DNA of 21,836 bases from Chlamydiota bacterium (GTDB lineage: Bacteria; Chlamydiota; Chlamydiia; Chlamydiales; Rhabdochlamydiaceae), in assembly GCA_023269365.1 (NCBI GenBank), contig JAHFTN010000009.1:1-21836 (forward strand), read 5' to 3'. Positions 14,231-21,185 of this stretch are shown here, one piece after another. Under the pieces are notes generated by a model. It ran no database searches, was not told where the DNA came from, and saw nothing but the letters and a program-made list of their open reading frames with translations. The position numbers and the translations under genes were made by a program. Each line of letters starts with the position of its first letter. Within the stretch, counting starts at the first letter, position 1.

Positions 14231-15442
14231 TTATCCAAGCTTTCTGCGCGGCTTTTTCTCTTCAGAACTTTGCATCACCTCATCCCACTCTTGACAGATT
14301 AATTGCAATGAAGGTTCTAAAGAGGCTCTTATTTTTAAAAAGTGCACAGCTTCTCTAAAGTCGGGATCTAGAGGGGCGCGTAGTTTCCTTCCTTTTTTCT
14401 TTTCTAAAGGGGTAAGTCGATATTGGGAAGAGAGGATCGAGATTAAAATTCCTTTCAATTTTCTAGACAGAGGGAGAAAGGGAAGAAAAAGCTCATCGAT
14501 CTGTTCGTGGGCCTCCACTGCGATCTCTCCTAGATGGGGCACATATCCTCTATCGACATAGCGAGAGCGGATCCGTTTTTCAAAAATGGGAAAGACGATG
14601 CAAGCGAGTAAAACAGAGCGAGAAGGAAAGAGAACCTTGGGATCGTGCGACGCAACATCGACCTCTTTGAGGTAAGAGAGGATCTCTTCTCGTAAAGAAG
14701 ACTGCATCCACTCGCCAAAGGCGGGCATCATGAGATCAAAAAAACCATGTTCTGTCAGCAAGCGGAAAAAAGGCTCTGAAGAGCCCGACTCGAGCATGCG
14801 CAACAGTTCTTCTTGAACACGTGCAGAAGAACTTTTGATGATCTCTTGTCTGCAATCGAGCAGCGCTGTGTGGACTGCCGGGTCGATGGAAAATCCAAAG
14901 CGCGCCTGGAACTTAAGTAAGCGGAGCATACGCACAGGATCTTGCTTAAAGCGGAGGAAGGGTTGTCCTACAGTGCGCAGTAAACGCTTTTGTAGGTCGG
15001 GATACCCTTCGACGTAATCGATCACTTCTTGTGTAGAAGAGTCGTAGAAGAGGCCGTTAATCGTAAAATCTCTTCTCAAGACATCTTCTTCAGGAGTTCC
15101 CCATTTGTTATCTCTTACAATTAAAGCCTCTGTCTCATTATCCCCGGAGCGAAAGGTCGAGACTTCCAAGATCTTTTTCCCAAAACGGATGTGGGCCAAG
15201 AGGAAACGTCTTCCAATTAAAATACATTGACGAAAGAGGCGCCGTATCTCTTCTGGCGTTGCAGAGGTGGAGATATCAAAATCTTTAGGTTTTTGATTGA
15301 GGAGCAGATCGCGTACGCTCCCTCCTACCAGATAGGCGATGTGCCCATGAGAGCGCAGCTTGTCCATGACGTATAGGGCATCTGGATCGACTTTGTCTAA
15401 AGGGAGCTGATGTTCTTCGACGGAATACGTTTTATAGGTCAC
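14231..15442 (-). CDS. pcnB: Poly(A) polymerase / CCA-adding nucleotidyltransferase family
   Basis: A class II nucleotidyltransferase that adds A (or CCA) to RNA 3' ends. The head domain shows YLVGGSVRDLLL (37-48), the metal-binding KPKDFDIS with carboxylates D54 and D56, then EEDVLRRDFTING (118-130) and QDPVRMLRLLKFQARFGF, which is typical of the PcnB branch. The end is basic (KKPRRKLG), as in poly(A) polymerases. Poly(A) polymerase and CCA-adding activity cannot be separated safely by sequence. The start is GTG at 15442, giving 403 residues; it has no clear ribosome binding site. Upstream lies the palindrome-bearing gap, which must contain its promoter if pcnB is the first gene of the block. 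Confidence 0.9.
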   Translation of the reverse strand: MTYKTYSVEEHQLPLDKVDPDALYVMDKLRSHGHIAYLVGGSVRDLLLNQKPKDFDISTSATPEEIRRLFRQCILIGRRFLLAHIRFGKKILEVSTFRSGDNETEALIVRDNKWGTPEEDVLRRDFTINGLFYDSSTQEVIDYVEGYPDLQKRLLRTVGQPFLRFKQDPVRMLRLLKFQARFGFSIDPAVHTALLDCRQEIIKSSSARVQEELLRMLESGSSEPFFRLLTEHGFFDLMMPAFGEWMQSSLREEILSYLKEVDVASHDPKVLFPSRSVLLACIVFPIFEKRIRSRYVDRGYVPHLGEIAVEAHEQIDELFLPFLPLSRKLKGILISILSSQYRLTPLEKKKGRKLRAPLDPDFREAVHFLKIRASLEPSLQLICQEWDEVMQSSEEKKPRRKLG

Positions 15443-15485
15443 TTAAGCATTCGCAATGTAAAAAATATTTTTTGATGGGCATTCT

Positions 15486-15579
15486 GACTGAACTTTAGCC
15501 ATTGGTGGGGGCAACTTCGCGTCTAAAGCCTAGAGGCTTTAGACGCGAAGTTGCCCCCACCAATGGCTAAAGTTCAGTC
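15486..15579. repeat. Perfect palindrome, 46-bp arms, 2-nt loop
   Basis: The left arm (15486-15531) and right arm (15534-15579) are exact reverse complements, with only AG between them. The outermost 20 bp (CCAATGGCTAAAGTTCAGTC on the right arm) recur with one change at 2865-2884 near prfB. Long perfect palindromes with tiny loops are usually unstable in bacterial chromosomes, which suggests recent origin or active maintenance. No T-run follows either arm, so it is not an ordinary terminator. Confidence 0.95.
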
Positions 15580-15590
15580 TAAAGAGGGAA

Positions 15591-15742
15591 TTGCAAAACT
15601 CCATTTGGGGTCCAAAAGCGCCTTTTTAGCGCAGGTTCAGATTGTAAAGGGACCTCTAAGGCCCAACAAGTTATGGGGTCCCTTTCCCCTTCGAACCTGC
15701 GCTAAAATCATCGCTTTTTGACCCGCAAAGCGGGTTTTGCAA
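15591..15742. repeat. Nested imperfect palindrome of about 150 bp (MITE-like)
   Basis: Matching arms nest inside one another: TTGCAAAAC (15591-15599) with GTTTTGCAA (15734-15742); GGGTCCAAAAGCG with CGCTTTTTGACCC (one difference); TTTTAGCGCAGGTTC with GAACCTGCGCTAAAA (exact, 15 bp); and AAAGGGACC with GGTCCCTTT (exact) around a central loop. A separate small hairpin ACCCGCAAAGCGGGT lies near the right end. No reading frame of useful length is inside. The layout resembles a short non-autonomous palindromic element. Confidence 0.8.
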
Positions 15743-15750
15743 CTCGCTCT

Positions 15751-15773
15751 AAAAAATCTCCAATCTAGGGATT
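15751..15773 (-). terminator. Possible intrinsic terminator of the Tsr3-like gene
   Basis: Read on the minus strand, a short stem (AATC-CC paired with GG-A-GATT, one bulged base, 6-nt loop) ends in a six-T run. It begins about six bases after the stop codon of the gene at 15779-16246. The stem is weak, so confidence is modest. Confidence 0.4.
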
Positions 15774-15778
15774 TTGCC

Positions 15779-16246
15779 CTAAAAAGTCAACATGCCATTG
15801 AGTTTAAAAAAGGTCTCTTTCCAGTAAAAATTATTTAATAATTCCTCTCTTGTTCTTCCCAACACGTAATAAGCGGCATAGAGAGCTTCGATAGAGGCAA
15901 GTCCCTTGGTGGGGTCTTGGCAATCGGTCTGCTTGCGCGGGTAGGCAGTTCTAAATTCTGCGGGCAGACTTCGCCTTTGAAACAAGTGGGGCTGGGGTAA
16001 CTGCTTTTCCATGGTGGCTGCATAGCGCCAGGTTCCATCGATGAGAAAAAGGCCCAGGTGGCAATCTTGCATCGATAAGGGGGGCGCATCTAAAGTGAGC
16101 AATACATAGCGACTCAAATCGGGTAGAGTGTCATGCGGGTAGGTAAAAAAAAGAAAATCGGGGCGAGTCTCAAGGCCCCTAAGAGTGCATTTTTTTAAAT
16201 TTTCCCTTCGGTGTCTCAAAATAAGGGTGGGAGGAAATGAAAACAT
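15779..16246 (-). CDS. Tsr3-like (DUF367/DTW-related) aminocarboxypropyltransferase homologue
   Basis: A 155-residue protein that follows the Tsr3 pattern along its length, as I remember the family: an N-terminal HRRENLKKCTLRGL block (where Tsr3 has HCDPxRCTGRKL), a DGTW motif at 70-73 (Tsr3: DCSW), LPxxxRTAYPR (where Tsr3 has its LPxLVAANPVNYG), GLASIEALYAAYYVLG at 115-130 (Tsr3: LSCVEAxAAxxxIxG) and LLNNFYWKETFFKLN at 136-150 (Tsr3: LLxKFKWGxxFLxLN). Tsr3 transfers the aminocarboxypropyl group of S-adenosylmethionine to a hypermodified pseudouridine of small-subunit rRNA in eukaryotes and archaea. The bacterial DTW proteins do a related job on tRNA. I infer an RNA-modifying role, but the target is unknown. 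The ATG at 16246 sits in an A/T-rich stretch without a ribosome binding site, and TATATA lies so close to it that a leaderless message is possible. It is divergent from the next gene, with 36 bp between the starts. Confidence 0.72.
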   Translation of the reverse strand: MFSFPPTLILRHRRENLKKCTLRGLETRPDFLFFTYPHDTLPDLSRYVLLTLDAPPLSMQDCHLGLFLIDGTWRYAATMEKQLPQPHLFQRRSLPAEFRTAYPRKQTDCQDPTKGLASIEALYAAYYVLGRTREELLNNFYWKETFFKLNGMLTF

Positions 16247-16282
16247 TTTTTATATATATGCTTAATTAGATGAGAAATATTA

Positions 16283-17239
16283 ATGCATTATCCACATTTT
16301 ATCTATCTTATCTTTTTACTTGCAATTCCCGGCTTTTGCCAGTTCCATTTTCATGGAGAAACATTGCTCTTAGAGCAGGCGCAAAAGGCCCATAGGCCCA
16401 TTGTTGCAGTTTTTTTAACAGAAAAAAACTGCCCTTGGTCGGAGCAGCTGCAAGAAGAGATCCTCTCTTCCTCTTTTTTTAAAGAAAAAGTGGAGCAAGA
16501 GGCGCTCGTGTGGCCCGTGATTTTAGGAGAGAATGCAGAAGACCTCTCCCTTGAGAAAGCCTACGGGATTCAACAGTGCCCCGTGATGCTCCTTTTAGAT
16601 CCTCAAGGTAAAGAGTTTGCGAGATTGGCGTATGAGGGAGGAGATCCCCTTGGAGTTTCTTCGCAGGTGGTGAGTCTTATCAACGGCTTTCAAGAGGTGT
16701 GTAAAGCAGTAGACCTTGGGTTATATACCCTCGATGAACAACAGCTCATTAGAGTCTATAGGCAAGCGCAACCCCTCTCCCAACCCTATTTTTGCCAAGC
16801 CATTTTAGAAGTGGGGGTGCAAAAAGAAAGCGGGACCTTTTTCCTTTTAAAAAAATATGCAGAGATTTTACGCAAATGCAAATTAAAAGACCCTATTGCT
16901 CTAAAATGTAAACAGCAGCTCTTGCGCAAAGATCCAGACAATAAGCAAGGGGTGCATTTCGAAGTGGCGCTTCTCGACTTTGAAAAGAAAAAAATGACTC
17001 TAAAAGGGAGAGGCTCTGATGAGAAGGTGTTGGCTCCTTTATTGAAATATCTATCCCGTTTTGGAAAAACAGATACACAGCGTGTGTGGAGAATCGAGTT
17101 GTTGATTGCTGAATTTTTCCTCTCCAAACATGCCTTACATAAAGCGTTGGCACACGCGACGTTAGCTTACGAGCATGCTCCGGAATCTAAGAAACTTCAA
17201 TTATTGCAAACTCTTTCTTACATGAGAGGAACTCCGTGA
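16283..17239 (+). CDS. Secreted thioredoxin-fold protein with CPWS in place of CxxC
   Basis: A 318-residue protein with an N-terminal signal segment (about residues 5-19, ending GFCQ) and a thioredoxin-like domain at about 25-135. The active-site position reads NCPWSEQL (C50, S53), so the second redox cysteine is a serine. The domain continues with YGIQQCPVMLLLDPQG, which has the cis-proline position of the fold. The C-terminal half is helical and has no domain I recognise; the end (ALAHATLAYEHAPESKKL) looks like a helical repeat. A CxxS site cannot do normal dithiol oxidation, but can isomerise or bind by a mixed disulfide. From memory, Chlamydia has a predicted disulfide isomerase gene beside rnpA, and this is probably its counterpart. 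The start has no strong ribosome binding site. It overlaps the next gene by four bases (GTGA). Confidence 0.75.
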   Translation: MHYPHFIYLIFLLAIPGFCQFHFHGETLLLEQAQKAHRPIVAVFLTEKNCPWSEQLQEEILSSSFFKEKVEQEALVWPVILGENAEDLSLEKAYGIQQCPVMLLLDPQGKEFARLAYEGGDPLGVSSQVVSLINGFQEVCKAVDLGLYTLDEQQLIRVYRQAQPLSQPYFCQAILEVGVQKESGTFFLLKKYAEILRKCKLKDPIALKCKQQLLRKDPDNKQGVHFEVALLDFEKKKMTLKGRGSDEKVLAPLLKYLSRFGKTDTQRVWRIELLIAEFFLSKHALHKALAHATLAYEHAPESKKLQLLQTLSYMRGTP

Positions 17240-18030
17240 GTTTTCATCGCTTTAAAAGAGAGTGTACACAAGAGGTAGGCGTGTTATGTGGATCTGATGA
17301 AGCGCAAGAATGGTTGCTGCCTTGGTGGTGGTCTCGCTACTCTCAACATTGCAATTGGCCCGTGACCTTTTGCGATTTTGGGATGAGCGAAATGATGAAA
17401 ATCTGGTGCAGGGAAAGGGGAGAGCTTGTCGCTGTCGACATTGAGGCTTCTTGTATTACATCTAAAGAGAAGATGGATCCAAAAGTGGTTTCAAAAAGCA
17501 CGGGGTGTTATGCAGACACACTGTGGGTATCGAGGCTTCAGTGGTTCAAAAAGCCGTTTGCCCTCCTCCATTCCCCTTATCGCATAGGGCTTTGGATCGA
17601 TAGTGACTGTGAAATTTTGCGCCCCATCACAGAATTGGTTTCCACATTTGACCCCTCTTGCCAAATTGCCCTATCTCCGCGCCCAGTTCTTAAAAGAAAG
17701 AAAGAAGAGGGAGTGTATCTTAAATCGTGGCACAACGGAGGCGTCATGGTCTTTAGCTATGGAGCTCCCATTATAGAGACGTGGGCAAAGGGAGTTGCTG
17801 AGTACAGTCATCAATTTGTGGCAGATGACTTACTTCTTTCCTATCTGATCGATTTGCACCAGCTTAAAATTCAAGAGTTTCCTGAAATATACAACTGGAG
17901 GATGAGGCAGGGGATTAATTTTGATGTAGCCATTTACCACTGGTTAGGGCCTCAAGGGAAAGAGTATATCCGCAATTCTGGAGGGCTACAGCCCCTTCTG
18001 CACGGATTTACTGAGTTAGGCTTACTCTAG
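17236..18030 (+). CDS. GT8-like glycosyltransferase / nucleotide-diphospho-sugar transferase
   Basis: A 264-residue protein whose core resembles GT-A fold transferases of the GT8 kind: GLWIDSDCEILRPI supplies a DxD-type metal site, and WHNGGVMVFS follows about 50 residues later, where such enzymes carry their N-G-G loop. DDLLLSYLI and the C-terminal YHWLG are also typical in position. No signal peptide or membrane segment is apparent. The start is GTG (17236), overlapping the previous stop as GTGA, with AGAGGA six bases upstream, so translation is coupled to the thioredoxin-fold gene. Donor and acceptor are unknown. Its 3' end overlaps the convergent helicase gene by nine bases. Confidence 0.68.
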   Translation: MSFHRFKRECTQEVGVLCGSDEAQEWLLPWWWSRYSQHCNWPVTFCDFGMSEMMKIWCRERGELVAVDIEASCITSKEKMDPKVVSKSTGCYADTLWVSRLQWFKKPFALLHSPYRIGLWIDSDCEILRPITELVSTFDPSCQIALSPRPVLKRKKEEGVYLKSWHNGGVMVFSYGAPIIETWAKGVAEYSHQFVADDLLLSYLIDLHQLKIQEFPEIYNWRMRQGINFDVAIYHWLGPQGKEYIRNSGGLQPLLHGFTELGLL

Positions 18031-19995
18031 AGTTTGCCACGAGGTGATTTTGAGCAGTTCTTTGGGGATTTCAAAGAGGAATCGCGAGGGGGTAGTGGTG
18101 ACCTCTTTTCCCATTTTTTTTCTCTTTTTTGCCATGCTGAGAATGAGATGTTTTTTAGCACGCGTGAGAGCGACATACATAAGCCGGCGCTCTTCTTCTA
18201 GCCCTTTTTCTTTGAGGCTTTTCTCGTGGGGAATGATCTGGTCTTCTAGCCCCACCAAGTAACAAGCAGTAAACTCGAGCCCCTTCGCGCTGTGGATGGT
18301 CATGAGGTTGACCCGGTCTTCTTTTTGTGTTTTATCTCTTCGTAGCGTGTGCTCTTGATCTAGCGCGGCAGAAGATAGAAAATCTTTTAAAGAAACTTCA
18401 GAGCTTTCCTCTTCATAAATGGAAATGGCATCGACACAGTGCATGACATTTTCCCATTTGAAATCGCGCATTTTTTCACTTTTGACATCATCGGAAATGG
18501 TTTTTTTATAATCGATTGTGTCGATGAGCCAAAGGAGGGTGTCGTGTAGGGGAGGGGTTTTAAATTTCTCTTGAGCTGTCTCTATGAGGTGAACAAAAGA
18601 GGTGATCCCCTCGATCGCTTTGAAAGAGAGGGAAGCTTTACACTCAGAAGAGAGGGGAGAGGCGACTTCTTCTAGAAGGGTCCACAGGGGGATCTCGTGT
18701 TTTCGATTCCATTGTGTCAACACCTCCAGTGTCTGATCGGAGATCCCCCGTCTTGGGGTGTTAATAATACGCAAGAGCGCTTCTTGGTCGAGCGGATTGG
18801 AGATTGCCCGCAAATAAGCAAGCAGATCCTTGATCTCTGCGCGTTCGTAAAATTCTGTGCCGCCAAATACCTCGAAGGGGATCCCCCTGATCCATTTCCC
18901 TTCTTTTTCCCAGACCGCCTGCGAAAGGGCCGTTTCAAAGGGGCGCGATAAGAGGTTCGATCGGTATAAAATGGCCATCTCTTTCCAGGGAGTTTGAGTC
19001 TCTTTGCGCAACTTGACCATCCTCTGTACGACAGCTTGCGCCTCTTCTAATTCCGTAGGAGCATGAAATAAAGTGAGAAGGGGTCCTTTTCCAGAAGAGC
19101 TCCATAGAGTTTTGGGGTGTCTTTCCTTGTTGTGGGAGATGAGGTGGTTGGCAGCTTCTAAAATGTTCGATGTCGATCTGTAGTTCTGCTCGAGTTTAAT
19201 CAACGTATCTGACTCAAACTGCAAGATATTTTTAATCTCAGCTCCCCTCCAACCGTAAATTGACTGATCATCATCTCCTACGACACACAAGTTGCGGTTT
19301 TTCCCTGAAATCAATTCGGCTAGCCGGTATTGGATCGGGTTTGTATCTTGGTACTCATCGATCATCACGTAATGATATTGCTCTTGGTAGTGACTGAGTA
19401 CAGCGGGATGATTCTCAAAGAGCTCTACTGTGAGAGAGAGGAGGCTATCAAAGTCCACCGCGTTATACGAGCGCATGCAGCTTTTGAGTCGCAAGTAGAG
19501 ATCTGCGCTGAATTGATCGTGCCAAGAGCTTTTCTCTAGACTCGCTCCCCGACTCTTGGCATAAGAAATTTTTTCAAACGTCTTTTCCAGAGAGGGGAGT
19601 TCTCCTTCATGCTCCAGCAAGTGACGTGCGAGGTGTTGTCCTAAACGGCGCACCTCTTTTTCGTCGTAAAGAGTGAAATTTGTCCCGTAGCCCAAATGGT
19701 GGATCTCTTTGCGCAAGATCTGCATGCAGAAGCTATGAAACGTGCTTAAAGTGATTTTTTTTGCCACTTTAGCAGAGACGAGCTTGCTCAAGCGCTCTTT
19801 CATCTCTTGAGCCGCCTTATTGGTGAAGGTAAGGCCCAAGATCGCCTCTGGAGCAACAGACATCTCTTTGAGCAGATAAGCCATTCGGTAGGTCAGAGCA
19901 CTAGTCTTTCCACTCCCAGCGCCTGCCAAAATGAGGACCCTGCCTTGCGTTGCGAGGACCGCTTTTTTTTGATAGGAATTTAGAGAGGAGAGCAT
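18022..19995 (-). CDS. uvrD: UvrD/PcrA-type superfamily 1 DNA helicase
   Basis: A 657-residue ATP-dependent 3'-5' DNA helicase of nucleotide excision and mismatch repair. Motifs in order: Q-motif LNSYQKKAV near the start, Walker A AGAGSGKT (24-31), TFTNKAAQEM (56-65), TFHSFC, Walker B MIDEYQDTN (211-219), VGDDDQSIYGWRGA (239-252), LEQNYRS, then the C-terminal motif V IHSAKGLEF and motif VI MYVALTRAKKHL. The length is slightly under E. coli UvrD (720), with a shorter C-terminal tail. The ATG (19995) lies inside the end of rnpA (16-bp overlap), an unusual partner for uvrD. From memory, uvrD is not next to rnpA in Chlamydia, so this is probably a lineage-specific arrangement. The 3' end overlaps the convergent gene. 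Confidence 0.95.
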   Translation of the reverse strand: MLSSLNSYQKKAVLATQGRVLILAGAGSGKTSALTYRMAYLLKEMSVAPEAILGLTFTNKAAQEMKERLSKLVSAKVAKKITLSTFHSFCMQILRKEIHHLGYGTNFTLYDEKEVRRLGQHLARHLLEHEGELPSLEKTFEKISYAKSRGASLEKSSWHDQFSADLYLRLKSCMRSYNAVDFDSLLSLTVELFENHPAVLSHYQEQYHYVMIDEYQDTNPIQYRLAELISGKNRNLCVVGDDDQSIYGWRGAEIKNILQFESDTLIKLEQNYRSTSNILEAANHLISHNKERHPKTLWSSSGKGPLLTLFHAPTELEEAQAVVQRMVKLRKETQTPWKEMAILYRSNLLSRPFETALSQAVWEKEGKWIRGIPFEVFGGTEFYERAEIKDLLAYLRAISNPLDQEALLRIINTPRRGISDQTLEVLTQWNRKHEIPLWTLLEEVASPLSSECKASLSFKAIEGITSFVHLIETAQEKFKTPPLHDTLLWLIDTIDYKKTISDDVKSEKMRDFKWENVMHCVDAISIYEEESSEVSLKDFLSSAALDQEHTLRRDKTQKEDRVNLMTIHSAKGLEFTACYLVGLEDQIIPHEKSLKEKGLEEERRLMYVALTRAKKHLILSMAKKRKKMGKEVTTTPSRFLFEIPKELLKITSWQTLE

Positions 19996-20348
19996 ATTTT
20001 ACTCAACATCGATTTTAACTCGATTAAGAGAGCTTGTTTAGACAATTCAGAGATCCGTTGTTGAGGAGTGATATTGAGCTCCAAATTCAACGGGAGCTCC
20101 CTGTATAAGGAGCGAAACGCTTCCCGAGCGAGCCTCTTGAATCGGTTTCTGTCGTGGGCTTTTCCAAATTTTTTAGACACAGTCAATCCCAACTTCGCAC
20201 AGGGCGACTTCGCCCTTCGGAATTGCAGTGAGAAAAGCTGCCCTACCAACTGGTTTGAGTTGCGGTAAAGAGATTTATAATGGGAGCGATCCAAAATACG
20301 GGCAGATTTTAGAAATCTCCCCGTTTTTTGCTGTTGAGCCGTATCCAT
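19980..20348 (-). CDS. rnpA: Ribonuclease P protein component
   Basis: The small basic protein subunit of RNase P, which with the catalytic RNA matures tRNA 5' ends. The 122 residues include the RNR signature region KKFGKAHDRNRFKRLAREAFR and an aromatic-rich N-terminal half (HYKSLYRNSNQ). The ATG at 20348 lies 12 bp after the rpmH stop, in the usual rpmH-rnpA order. There is no clear ribosome binding site. The end overlaps uvrD. The RNA subunit gene is not in the window. Confidence 0.95.
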   Translation of the reverse strand: MDTAQQQKTGRFLKSARILDRSHYKSLYRNSNQLVGQLFSLQFRRAKSPCAKLGLTVSKKFGKAHDRNRFKRLAREAFRSLYRELPLNLELNITPQQRISELSKQALLIELKSMLSKICSPL

Positions 20349-20360
20349 AAAAAGGGGGAT

Positions 20361-20498
20361 TCAAGCCGTTGTCAGTCGTTTGCGTCCTGATGATCTGCGA
20401 CGGTTGATGATTTTTCGGCCGTCTTTTGTTTTCATGCGGTTGCGAAATCCACAGGCGGTCTGGCGTCTTTTTTTGCTGGGTTGGTAGGTGCGTTTCAT
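20361..20498 (-). CDS. rpmH: 50S ribosomal protein L34
   Basis: A 45-residue, very basic protein starting MKRTYQPSKKRRQTACGFRN, with the internal RMKTKDGRKIINRRR and the end GRKRLTTA; this is a complete L34. It is directly upstream of rnpA, the near-universal bacterial pairing, and has its own promoter-like sequence at 20535-20564. Confidence 0.97.
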   Translation of the reverse strand: MKRTYQPSKKRRQTACGFRNRMKTKDGRKIINRRRSSGRKRLTTA

Positions 20499-20534
20499 AC
20501 GGGTTTCCTATTCAGAATGAAGGTTTTCGCCGCC

Positions 20535-20564
20535 ACTATATCTGATCGGGACAGAATTCCTCAA
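20535..20564 (-). promoter_or_regulatory. Promoter for rpmH-rnpA-uvrD
   Basis: On the minus strand, TTGAGG (complement of 20559-20564) and TATAGT (complement of 20535-20540) are separated by 18 bp, close to the major-sigma consensus. The predicted start would lie roughly 30 bases upstream of the rpmH ATG. Confidence 0.6.
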
Positions 20565-20636
20565 GCAGGAAATACACATGACTTAAAAAAAATATCATGT
20601 ATAAGTGTTAATTTTAAAAATGGTTTTAGGGAATCC

Positions 20637-20666
20637 TTGCGAAAAAATCTGGCAATTGCGTATAAC
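20637..20666 (+). promoter_or_regulatory. Promoter for rpmJ-rpsN
   Basis: TTGCGA (20637-20642) and TATAAC (20661-20666) with an 18-bp spacer match the major-sigma pattern. The -10 box ends 34 bases before the rpmJ ATG, and AGGTG precedes that ATG at suitable spacing. Confidence 0.65.
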
Positions 20667-20700
20667 GTTGGCTGACATGAATTTCTTTTTTTAGGTGAAT

Positions 20701-20838
20701 ATGAAAGTTAAAGCTTCAATTAAGGCGGATCCTTCCAAAGGAGATATTATCGTGCGCCGCAAGGGTCGTGTCTATGTTGTAAATAAAACAGATCCAAACC
20801 GCAAGCAGAGACAAAAAGGTCCTGCCCGTAAAAAGTAG
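20701..20838 (+). CDS. rpmJ: 50S ribosomal protein L36
   Basis: A 45-residue protein, MKVKASIKADPSKGDIIVRR through PNRKQRQKGPARKK. It closely matches the chlamydial L36 as I remember it (SIKADPSKGD and DPNRKQRQ). It lacks the CxxC zinc-binding cysteines of the short 37-38-residue L36 form, so it belongs to the longer zinc-independent type. It is followed after six bases by rpsN. Confidence 0.96.
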   Translation: MKVKASIKADPSKGDIIVRRKGRVYVVNKTDPNRKQRQKGPARKK

Positions 20839-20844
20839 AGGAAT

Positions 20845-21147
20845 ATGACAAAAACCTGGGTTGCAAAACAGAAAAAACGTGAACGGCTCGTAGGACTTAA
20901 GTGGGATAAGCGTCAAAGCTTAAAGAAGATCATCCTGGATATGAACAAGAGTGAAGAGGAGCGTCATGCAGCAAAAATTGCTCTGAATAAGTTGCCTAAG
21001 AATTCTTCTCCTGTGCGTTTATGCAGCCGCTGTCAGCTTACAGGGCGCGTCCGCGGTGTACTCAAGAAATTCAAACTTTCCCGTATCTGTTTTCGTGAAA
21101 TGGCCAATCAAGGGTTGATCCCCGGCGTTGTAAAGGCTAGCTGGTAA
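20845..21147 (+). CDS. rpsN: 30S ribosomal protein S14
   Basis: A 100-residue protein, the length of the long, zinc-independent S14 form. The C-terminal half is diagnostic: NSSPVRLCSRCQLTGRVRG, then KLSRICFREMANQGLIPGVVKASW. One CxxC remains, but the second pair of the zinc type is absent. It is translated from the rpmJ message (6-bp gap) and separated from the main ribosomal protein cluster, as I remember it to be in Chlamydia. Confidence 0.97.
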   Translation: MTKTWVAKQKKRERLVGLKWDKRQSLKKIILDMNKSEEERHAAKIALNKLPKNSSPVRLCSRCQLTGRVRGVLKKFKLSRICFREMANQGLIPGVVKASW

Positions 21148-21163
21148 GCATTTCTTAAGAGCT

Positions 21164-21185
21164 GTACAGCTCCTTAGAGCTGTAC
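21164..21185. terminator. Perfect 9-bp hairpin between convergent genes
   Basis: GTACAGCTC (21164-21172) and GAGCTGTAC (21177-21185) pair exactly around CTTA. The hairpin starts 17 bases after the rpsN stop and overlaps the last codons of the convergent gene. No T-run follows in either direction, so an intrinsic terminator is possible but not typical. Confidence 0.35.

Larger units (their letters stand above)
15443..15778. other. Non-coding gap filled with palindromes
   Basis: No coding sequence is supported. From left to right: a 14-bp palindrome AAAAAATATTTTTT at 15460-15473, close upstream of pcnB; a perfect long palindrome at 15486-15579; a nested imperfect palindrome at 15591-15742; and a small hairpin with a T-run on the minus strand at 15751-15773. 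The gap lies downstream of the Tsr3-like gene and upstream of pcnB, both on the minus strand. Confidence 0.85.

Noticed and set aside
8..15579. Idea that the left-edge inverted repeat and the pcnB palindrome are one repeat family (both contain CAACTTC)
   Set aside because: The shared string is only seven bases and the rest of the arms do not align.
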